A DNA stretch of 13,767 bases. Origin: CAYMRB01 sp964392615. Lineage in GTDB: Bacteria > Planctomycetota > UBA8108. The stretch spans positions 1 to 13,767 of the forward strand of contig CAYMRB010000275.1 of assembly GCA_964392615.1 (NCBI GenBank), written 5' to 3'. Made by a program: the position numbers and the translations under genes. Under the pieces are notes generated by a model. The model had not been told where the DNA came from. It saw only the letters and a program-made list of their open reading frames with translations, and did no database searches. This document shows positions 7,401 through 12,698 of the stretch, piece after piece (position 1 is the stretch's first letter; each line of letters starts with the position of its first letter).

Positions 7401-9116
7401 CGAGCCATCCTCGAAGCCGCGGCGCAGGTCTTGAATCCGATCGTAGAGCGTGTGAATGCTGTCGATGACGTCGAAGACCGAACCGATGATCTGCAGCATG
7501 CGGGTCATGTCGGCGATGCAGTCCTTGACCGCTCCCGCGAGTGTCCACACGTCGCCCCACCCGAAGTCCGGGCATTCCGGCTCTTCCGGATCCATCTCGC
7601 TGCCCGGATCCTGCCCGTGCCAACCGGGTGCGGTGATGCCGACGCCCGGGTCGGTGCAGACGAGCAGGCCATCGGCGCTCACCGTCATCGGCCCGACGAC
7701 CTCGAAGCGGCCGGAGTCGTGATTGAAGCTCCACAACGCGCTGCTCGCGCCGGGCGGCAAAGTCTCGCCGGTCTCGGGATCGGGAAGGTTCGGGAAGCAC
7801 GCCGGGACGGGGACGTCGAAGTTCGTCGCGCCACCCGTCTGGATCGTGATGACGATGGCGAAGCCGAGACCCGGCGGCAGCTGTCCCGGAATTCTGTCCG
7901 GCGGTACCGGAGCGATGCCGACGAGCGTGCCGGGAGTGCCGTCGTCGTGATGGAGCGAGCCGGGCGGGACGAAGAGCTCGACGCCTTCGAGCTCGGGGAA
8001 GTCGGCCAGCACCTCGTCGGGGAACGTGATGGCGGTTTCGACCTCCTCGCTCACCGGCTGCAGCGTGCCAGGGCGGATGAGGGGCAAGAACACGTCGCCG
8101 ACGATCGTCTCTTGCCCGATGACGGACTCCCACGCCTTGCCGACGGTCGGGTAGTAGGCGCCTTCCGGCACGCCGTTCGTCGCGGTACTGCCGTCGATGT
8201 GCACGAAGAAGCGGCCTGCGGGCGCGTTCTCGAGTCGAAAGTCGCCCTTCGCGTCGGTGACAGCGCGTAGCGTGCCTTCCATTCCGTCGACGGTGATGGT
8301 GACGCCGGCGAGCGGCTCGTTGATGCTGCCGCCGTCGCCGTCGTCGTCGAGCTCGGACGCGAAGATGCGTCCGACGACGATGGTGTCCGGAGTCGACGTC
8401 AGCGTCAGCGTGTCGAAGTCGAAGATCTTGACGCCGCCGGGTTCCTCATCGCCGTCCGCGTCGACCGGTCGTCCTTCGTCGTCGAGGAGCAGATCGCCGT
8501 CGACGGTAACGCGCACGCGGGCGCTCGCGGGAAGCGGCGCGGAGTAGAAGAGCGTCGCGACCTGGCGACTGCTCGAGAGGTGAATTCGCGCGTCGAGGCG
8601 CTCTCCCGCGAACTGCGCGAAAATCGCGTCCGAGGTCACGGATCCGGCGAGCAGCGGCAGGTCGAACTCGACGACCGTTTCGCGCGTGACCGCAACCCCG
8701 TCTTCGCCGTTCTGAGGGCTCGTGCGAACGATCGAGGTGGCCGGAGGCAGTTGAGGACACGCAGGATAGCTCTGGCAGTTCAGCGCGTCGGCGGTCGGAT
8801 CCTCCCCGCACTCCCCAAACGGCGGCGGAGGCGGTGCGCCGCCGAGGAACTGGAAAGCGAGCGAGTAGATGGCATCGGAGAGATCGGGCACGCCGTCGTC
8901 GTTGGCGTCGACGGCGTCGAGACACGCGGGAGGCGCGTCGCCCAGAAAGAGGAAGCCGAGCGTCGCGACGGGATCGCTGATATCGAGCGCCCCATCCGCA
9001 TTGCCGTCACCGCGCGTGAAGAAGCGCGCCTGAGGAAACGCGGGCGAGACCGCGAACGACACGAAGAGTAGCACGAAGACACCGACACGTCGGTGCGGAA
9101 TGCAGCGTGGCAGCAT
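4422..9116 (-). CDS. Giant multidomain secreted protein (dockerin-like, Big_5, propeller, cohesin-like)
   Basis: 1564 residues from the ATG at 9116, which has GGAG 8 nt upstream; an in-frame GTG at 9125 is less likely. Approximate domain order: signal peptide (1-30, ending FPQA); paired calcium loops D37xNxDGxLDxxD and D70xNxDGxxDxxD (34-96); Cys segment (103-121); Big_5-like domain (127-235); carboxypeptidase-regulatory-like domain (247-312); an undefined region (350-500); a helical Cys-containing region (515-690); a second regulatory-like domain (745-820); thrombospondin type 3 repeats (828-873); an LVIVD-type beta-propeller (880-1190); Ig-like (1197-1288) and Big_5-like (1293-1403) domains; and a C-terminal cohesin-like domain (1405-1560) starting LRVTSAQGFSGDTVDVEI. 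There is no membrane anchor or sorting tag at the C-terminus. A secreted adhesive or scaffold role is inferred, and no enzymatic motif is seen. Confidence 0.85.
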   Translation of the reverse strand: MLPRCIPHRRVGVFVLLFVSFAVSPAFPQARFFTRGDGNADGALDISDPVATLGFLFLGDAPPACLDAVDANDDGVPDLSDAIYSLAFQFLGGAPPPPPFGECGEDPTADALNCQSYPACPQLPPATSIVRTSPQNGEDGVAVTRETVVEFDLPLLAGSVTSDAIFAQFAGERLDARIHLSSSRQVATLFYSAPLPASARVRVTVDGDLLLDDEGRPVDADGDEEPGGVKIFDFDTLTLTSTPDTIVVGRIFASELDDDGDGGSINEPLAGVTITVDGMEGTLRAVTDAKGDFRLENAPAGRFFVHIDGSTATNGVPEGAYYPTVGKAWESVIGQETIVGDVFLPLIRPGTLQPVSEEVETAITFPDEVLADFPELEGVELFVPPGSLHHDDGTPGTLVGIAPVPPDRIPGQLPPGLGFAIVITIQTGGATNFDVPVPACFPNLPDPETGETLPPGASSALWSFNHDSGRFEVVGPMTVSADGLLVCTDPGVGITAPGWHGQDPGSEMDPEEPECPDFGWGDVWTLAGAVKDCIADMTRMLQIIGSVFDVIDSIHTLYDRIQDLRRGFEDGSLDREDVLAALEGLRAIKNGAKSVYDTWTAQNPVSKVLDVISCANDIVQAINDILCERADCAGPVARFICSKIQPLLRLANSLLDKAEDLERGLRNAPMAFACAAFDALIALIQVSGDGDAAGAVPTDAEILAAMDAFLGTSTQFDADLSTPVTETCATIEELAGESVDLDENGTTQMISAVGGFPNAYYLLRVAGSEQRGQTNASGRFQLLVPPSTDYELLIFDAANNALAISSGRTPPNGVRGTVAPFSIQLLADEPDSDLDGLSDAAEEVVGTRVDDPDTDADGVPDGAEVRQGTDPLDCLPGGRCLTARTGLIGTADTPGSASDVCAVNDIAIVADQSAGISVFNVFNGMEPTVIARIDTPGFASAVSCSSDLIAVGDGFGGLQIVDISDPPSASIVRNVPTWRLGNGGVQAVATAGNVAFVGSSSGIVAKVDMLSGSVLGRRSLGAPIQDLGVRGDYLYALVVGTLHTLRAQNGPFAPVHSVASPGIVGAGGRRLRLFVGTEFAYATHTSGYNTFSLADPAAPTRTHTCNTNQFGWKHLVDNGSGTGVAAVSPNSTNDGPHHVSIYDIRTPNSCGQLQSTANTPGLAAAVSIYNALAYAADSSAGLQVINYLPYDTGDEAPTVELSANFPLEGAVDEAKAYRVTAHVQDDVEVRNVEFFLDGNRVLVDGNFPFELHGVSPLARESDTITLQVRATDTGGNATTTEELVIPVLGEMVPPEVTEVSPADGAELLDVRTVAAFFNEPLDEASLADDALRLTAAGPDDALGTADDESIAGALSYQVDSSGLFLTLAEPLVPGLYGASLADSLTDVAGNPLAAPVEWTFRVLVPPFKLRVTSAQGFSGDTVDVEILMDNNEPVQGWNFGVCHDPEQLDVVSYELGDAAATVNGGFPPGFLVVGEGATRAGVAMAAVVQVAGAGTLAVGQGHSILRVRYRILADPGAETLSIDLCLCDEVDLTEGRPVDTALTVGGVVTEPALECGAILVEPRE

Positions 9117-9132
9117 GCCCAACACTCCAAGG

Positions 9133-9148
9133 TTCAGGAGCCCCTGAA
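9133..9148. promoter_or_regulatory. Perfect palindrome just upstream of the giant gene
   Basis: ttcagg-agcc-cctgaa lies 17-32 bp before the ATG at 9116 and directly upstream of the GGAG ribosome binding site on the minus strand. In RNA it would form a 6-bp hairpin next to the Shine-Dalgarno; in DNA it could be an operator. It is the only clear symmetry in the divergent gap 9117-9294. Confidence 0.4.
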
Positions 9149-9294
9149 ATCTGCGAGACCGTGAACAGCAGCTCGGTCCCGCCGTATCTCCCGAAGCCCC
9201 CTTCGAGCCCCGAGAACGTGCTTCGCATGGTGCACGCTCATGAGGGCGATGTCAAACTCGGTCGCGCCGTGCGTTTTCGTGGCCGTGCGCATTC

Positions 9295-9781
9295 GTGAAG
9301 GAGAGGGCGCGGCGGCGACGCACGACACGACCGTCATCGTCACCGCAGAATCGAGCGAACGATTCGGCGATCAGGGAACGCACTTGGAAGGTGATCCGAA
9401 CCGTCGTCGAAGGCCGCTTGATCGCGTCGGTCGGATCGACGATCGATCCGGAGACGCAGCTCCCTGCCGTCGCGTTCGAGATGAGCGAGGAGGGCTCGAG
9501 ACGCCTGGGCGATCTGACGCGGAAGAACGAGGGAGAGCGATTGGCGATCGTGCTCGATGGCCTGGTGCTCCAAGCGCCGAACATCCGGAGCACGATCTCG
9601 ACAAGCGGCATCATCACCGGCAACTACACGCAGCGCGAGGTCATGAAACTCGTGACGCTTCTGCGGCAGGGGCAGCGGGAGAACTTCCCGACCGCTGCTG
9701 CCGAAGTCGGGGTTTCCTGGTATCGTGCGAACCAGTCGACAGAAACCCGCAGACGTTCCTTTCATCTCATCCCCCCCACCG
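9295..9781 (+). pseudogene. Orphan SecD/SecDF P1-head fragment
   Basis: In one plus-strand frame, GRLIASVGSTIDPETQLPAVAFEMSEEG (about 9412-9495) is followed by ERLAIVLDGLVLQAP and ITGNYTQREVMKLVTLLRQG (to about 9675). This is the P1-head pattern of SecD/SecDF (AVAFxxxxEGxRRxxxLT, RLAIVLDGxVxxAP, ITGxFTxxEAxxLxxLLRxG). The flanking SecD membrane segments and the N-terminal part are absent. The frame has no stop before the radical SAM gene and stays open inside it in the wrong frame to 11091. The only in-frame upstream starts are GTG at 9295 or 9391. A decayed SecD-like fragment is the simplest reading. A frameshifted small P1-head protein, of the kind sometimes seen free-standing, is the alternative. 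The boundaries are uncertain. Confidence 0.65.
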
Positions 9782-11263
9782 ATGCGTGTCCTCCTGATCT
9801 ACTTCAGTCAAGCGCGGTACCTCCTCCCGGCTCCCCCGATCGGGCTGAGTCATGTCGCCAGCGCCGCGCGCGACGCCGGGCACGAGGTGCGGCTCCTCGA
9901 TCTCCTGCACTCGCGGCGACCGCGCGTCGACCTGCTGCGCGCCCTGGAGGACTTCCGGCCGGACGTGGTCGGGATCTCCGTCCGCCAGCTCGACAACCTC
10001 GCCCGACAGCGCCTCGAGTGGCACCTGGACGGACTCGCCGAGCACCTCGCGACGATTCGCAGCGCCAGCAGCGCGACGAAGATCGTCCTCGGTGGACCGG
10101 CGATCACGGTCCTCGGTCGGGCGGCCCTCGTGCACCTCGACGCGGACTATGCCGTGGTCGGAGAGGGCGAGGAGAGCTTCCCGAAACTCCTGGCGGCGCT
10201 CGAGAACGGAACGTGCCCGGGCGGCGTCCCGGGCGTCTGCTACCGAGCGGACGACGAGATTCGCGCCGTCCCGTTCTCGCGTCTCTCCGGCTTCGGGCCG
10301 TCGCGCATGGAGGACTGGATCGACTGGCGCCCCTACGAGAAGAAGGGCGGCACGTGGGCGATCCAGACGACACGCGGCTGCCCGCTCGATTGCATATACT
10401 GTCCATTCCCGGGCATCGAAGGGAACGCGGTGCGGGCCCGGCCGGCCGAGGAGATCGTCGACGAGATCGAACGCGTCGCGCGGACACAGCGCCCCCGCAC
10501 GTTCGAGATCGCCGACTCGAACTTCAACGTGCCGCTCGAGCCGGCGCTGGAGTTCTGCGAAGAGATCGTGCGGCGCGGCCTCGACGTGCGGCTGAGCGCG
10601 ATGAGCTTCAACCCGGCGACGGCGTGCAAGGAGCTCGTCGACCTGATGGAGCGCGCGGGATTCGAGACGCTGACGGTCACGGCCGAGGCCGGGAACGACG
10701 CGATGCTCGACAGCCTGCGCAAGGGCTTCGACCTCGCGCAGCTGATGAAGACGGTCGACCTGCTGCGCGCATCGAAGCTCCACACCCTCTGGTTCCTGAT
10801 GCTCGGCGGGCCGGGCGAGACGGCCGAGACGGTCGAGGCGAGCCTGGCGTTCGCCGAAAAGGAGCTCGCGTGGCGCCGGTGCTTCGTCGTCGTGACGACC
10901 GGGATCCGCGTTCTGCCGGGAACGGAACTCGCCGAACGGGCCGTGCGCGAGGGCGTCGTGCCGCCGGAAGAGGACCTGACGCGCCCGTACTTCTATCTCT
11001 CCCCGCTCGTCAGCGAGGGAGAGATCCTCGAGAGGATCGACCGCGCGGTCAACGTGAACCCGTGCATCGTCCACGCCGCCGAGGGAGGTGAGACGCTGCC
11101 GATGCGGCTGTTCCACCGCGGGCTTTCCACCGTCGGAGTGCCTCCTCCGTATTGGCGCTTCCTGCCGGCGTTCCTGCGCCTCCCGCCGCTGCGCTTCCTT
11201 CGCAAGCTGCGACCGTTCGGCAGCACGGCACGGGCAGAGCTCGAGGCTTCGGCCGCGGAATAG
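9782..11263 (+). CDS. B12-binding domain radical SAM protein
   Basis: 493 residues. The N-terminal Rossmann-like cobalamin-binding domain (about 1-140) starts MRVLLIYFSQ and ends in the usual VVGEGEESFPKLL (125-137). No DxHxxG is seen, as is common in this family, so base-off B12 binding is not assured. The radical SAM core (about 190-400) has the cluster motif C200-PLD-C204-IY-C207, which binds a 4Fe-4S cluster and S-adenosylmethionine. LMLGGPGET (about 339-347) is a typical core motif. The C-terminal part (about 420-493) is Arg/Pro/Phe-rich. The class includes methylases, cyclases and hopanoid or bacteriochlorophyll enzymes, and the substrate cannot be told. The ATG at 9782 is chosen because it starts exactly at the Rossmann strand. 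No Shine-Dalgarno is visible. A small repeat protein follows 4 nt after the stop. Confidence 0.9.
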   Translation: MRVLLIYFSQARYLLPAPPIGLSHVASAARDAGHEVRLLDLLHSRRPRVDLLRALEDFRPDVVGISVRQLDNLARQRLEWHLDGLAEHLATIRSASSATKIVLGGPAITVLGRAALVHLDADYAVVGEGEESFPKLLAALENGTCPGGVPGVCYRADDEIRAVPFSRLSGFGPSRMEDWIDWRPYEKKGGTWAIQTTRGCPLDCIYCPFPGIEGNAVRARPAEEIVDEIERVARTQRPRTFEIADSNFNVPLEPALEFCEEIVRRGLDVRLSAMSFNPATACKELVDLMERAGFETLTVTAEAGNDAMLDSLRKGFDLAQLMKTVDLLRASKLHTLWFLMLGGPGETAETVEASLAFAEKELAWRRCFVVVTTGIRVLPGTELAERAVREGVVPPEEDLTRPYFYLSPLVSEGEILERIDRAVNVNPCIVHAAEGGETLPMRLFHRGLSTVGVPPPYWRFLPAFLRLPPLRFLRKLRPFGSTARAELEASAAE

Positions 11264-11267
11264 GTCG

Positions 11268-11732
11268 GTGCGGCGGGGCGTCGCGACGCCCGCGGAGTGG
11301 GCCGAGAAGTGGCAGCAGCGCGTCGTCGATCAGGAGTGGCGCGTCGCCGACTACTTCGGCTACACGGTCGCCGGACAGGAGTACCGCTCCGCGCTGTTCA
11401 CGAGCCACGAGGGACGTCCGTTCCGGCTCTTCCGCAACCGCACGTCCGCCGAGATGGATGCGATCGTCGACGATCAGCTGGTCGACGGTTTCGTGCCGAC
11501 GAGGGTCAACGTCGCGGAGCTCCCCGCAGGCGATCGACTGACGATCGCGTACCGCAGCGTGCCGGGCTGCTGGCGCGTGATCTGGGGTCGCACGTCGCAA
11601 GGATACGCGACGCGTGCGACGGAGCTCTTCGGCCACGGCTACCGGCTCGAGCAGATCCAGGGCTACACGCACGGCGGTTCGGCGCGCTACGCGGCCTTGT
11701 TCTACCGCGCCCCGGGCGGCGGCTGCGATTGA
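11268..11732 (+). CDS. Small BTRD1-like tandem repeat protein
   Basis: 154 residues from a GTG start, 4 nt after the radical SAM stop. No ATG is available without deep overlap with that gene. Three degenerate repeats of about 45 residues are seen at 8-50, 52-99 and 102-148. Each has a Trp or Phe start, a GY/GF turn, and an end like YxxALFxxxxG or ARYAALFYRAPG. This is the pattern of bacterial tandem repeat domain 1 (BTRD1), usually found in longer arrays on secreted esterases and hydrolases. There is no signal peptide or catalytic domain, so the protein may be truncated, or it may be a genuine small partner of the radical SAM protein. The tight spacing suggests co-transcription and translational coupling. 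Identification is by pattern recognition and is moderately sure. Confidence 0.7.
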   Translation: MRRGVATPAEWAEKWQQRVVDQEWRVADYFGYTVAGQEYRSALFTSHEGRPFRLFRNRTSAEMDAIVDDQLVDGFVPTRVNVAELPAGDRLTIAYRSVPGCWRVIWGRTSQGYATRATELFGHGYRLEQIQGYTHGGSARYAALFYRAPGGGCD

Positions 11733-11759
11733 TCGACGAGCACCGGTTCAAGAGTCCGG

Positions 11760-11786
11760 GTGTGGGTGTGCACCGTACACCCACAC
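11760..11786. terminator. Perfect 10-bp hairpin after the BTRD1-like gene
   Basis: gtgtgggtgt (11760-11769), 7-nt loop, acacccacac (11777-11786). It lies 28 bp after the stop codon. There is no T-tract. It is a likely terminator for the radical SAM operon. Confidence 0.6.
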
Positions 11787-11800
11787 GACGGGGGCGGACT

Positions 11801-11883
11801 TCGCCGTCTCCAAGAAGAGCCTCTAAGGAACCCAGGAACCCAGGAACCCAGGAACCCAGGAACCCAGGAAAGGAAAGGAAGGG
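11801..11883 (+). repeat. Dispersed GGAACCC-type repeat, copy B with five octamers
   Basis: Plus orientation. A pre-stop-like segment GCCGTCTCCAAGAAGAGC is followed by CTCTAAGG, five perfect AGGAACCC octamers (11826-11865) and a purine tail of AAAGG units ending AAGGGA. Copies A and C share the CTCTAAGG junction but have two octamers each. The TAA (11824-11826) would end a short open frame reading AVSKKSL, for which I see no supporting gene. Confidence 0.85.
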
Positions 11884-11924
11884 AATGCCACCCCTCCTCT
11901 CCTGGGTTCCTGGGTTCCTTAGAG
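11821..11924. terminator. 24-bp perfect inverted repeat between convergent operons
   Basis: 11821-11844 and 11901-11924 are exact reverse complements over 24 bases, separated by 56 bases. The arms are repeat copies B and C facing each other. The right arm covers the last codon, the stop and part of the preceding codon of pgl. Five octamers on the left against two on the right allow several pairing registers. It probably acts as a bidirectional terminator or 3'-end stabiliser for both converging transcripts (inference). Confidence 0.75.
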
Positions 11925-11942
11925 TTCTTTCTTCTTGGCGGC
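11901..11942 (-). repeat. Dispersed GGAACCC-type repeat, copy C, overlapping the pgl 3' end
   Basis: Minus orientation: AAGAAGAAAGAACTC, TAA (11921-11919), then two AGGAACCC octamers. Bases 11901-11930 are identical to 7-36. Here the pre-stop portion really is coding: it supplies the KKKEL end of 6-phosphogluconolactonase. Confidence 0.85.
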
Positions 11943-12698
11943 GGCCGCCTTGTCGAGATACCACACGAGACGTCCACCGTGCGCCGCTGGATCGATACCG
12001 CAGATCGGCAACTCGCGACGATCGGCCTCGCCGTCCAGACAGCCCTGCGCAACCCTCCGCAGCGTATCCGTCTTCGATGCGCCGATCGCAAGCACGGCGA
12101 TCTCCTGCGCCGCGTTGAGCGTCGGGTAGGTCAGCGTCACGCGCGGCGGCGGGACGACTCGCTCGCCGTCGTTCGTCGCGGCCCAGGCGTCGCTCACGTC
12201 GAGCGCCGGCGAGTCGGGGAACAGGCTCGCGGTGTGACCGTCCGCTCCCATGCCGAGGAGCACGAAGTCGAAGCGCGGCGGCGACGACGCGAACGCGCCA
12301 TCGATCTCGGCGGAGTACTGCGCGCCGACGTCGTCGCTCCCCCTCCGTCGAGCGGTCGGCATCGGATGCAGTTGGTCCGGGGGAATCGGCACACGATGGC
12401 ACAGCGCCGCGCGGATCATGCGCCAGTTCGACCGTTCGTCGGCGCGCGGCACCTGGCGCTCGTCGACGAGCCAGATGTGCGTCGCGTCCCACGGAAAGCT
12501 GCGCGATGCGGCCCACCGCTCGTAGAGCGGCTTCGGCGTGCCTCCCCCCGACAGCGCGACGTGGAAGCTGCCGCGTTCGGCGCTCGCCGCCGCTGCCAGG
12601 GTCGTGACGCGCTGAAGGAGGAGGTCGAGGAGCGCCGGCACATTCTCGCGAATGACGACATCGCCTCGCAGACCGCGCTCGAGGAGCCCGTCAGACAT
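11919..12698 (-). CDS. pgl: 6-phosphogluconolactonase (DevB/Pgl type)
   Basis: 259 residues. It hydrolyses 6-phosphogluconolactone to 6-phosphogluconate, the second step of the oxidative pentose phosphate (or Entner-Doudoroff) route, in the cytosol. Family motifs are ALSGGGTPKPLY (48-59), VDERQVPRADERSN (78-91) and LGMGADGHTASLFP (148-161), with the usual length of roughly 230-260. The ATG (12698-12696) overlaps the end of zwf by 8 nt (ATGTCTGA), so the genes are translationally coupled and the start is well fixed. The C-terminal AAAAKKKEL tail is low-complexity, and its last codons belong to the dispersed repeat, so the original end may have been lost or extended. The gene is convergent with the BTRD1-like gene. 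Confidence 0.95.
   Translation of the reverse strand: MSDGLLERGLRGDVVIRENVPALLDLLLQRVTTLAAAASAERGSFHVALSGGGTPKPLYERWAASRSFPWDATHIWLVDERQVPRADERSNWRMIRAALCHRVPIPPDQLHPMPTARRRGSDDVGAQYSAEIDGAFASSPPRFDFVLLGMGADGHTASLFPDSPALDVSDAWAATNDGERVVPPPRVTLTYPTLNAAQEIAVLAIGASKTDTLRRVAQGCLDGEADRRELPICGIDPAAHGGRLVWYLDKAAAAKKKEL

Noticed and set aside
5703..8270. Very long plus-strand open frame (855 codons) antisense to the giant protein gene
   Set aside because: Its composition is Arg/Asp/Val/Gly-rich shadow coding typical of the antisense of a GC-rich gene. It has no recognisable domain, while the opposite strand has a signal peptide and a coherent domain order.
9295..11091. 598-codon plus-strand open frame joining the SecD-like segment to the radical SAM region
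   Set aside because: After about 9780 it reads the radical SAM gene in the wrong frame as Arg/Pro-rich sequence. Only the first part has homology.
9767..11116. 449-codon minus-strand open frame opposite the radical SAM gene
   Set aside because: It has no domain or motif, and the plus strand carries the CX3CX2C motif and full domain structure.
11614..11826. Short open frame ending AVSKKSL at the TAA of repeat copy B
   Set aside because: It starts inside the BTRD1-like gene in the wrong frame and has no ribosome binding site. The ending is explained by the repeat itself.
11821..11880. CRISPR-like array at the AGGAACCC units
   Set aside because: The units are contiguous 8-mers with no spacers and no cas genes nearby, so this is a simple tandem repeat.
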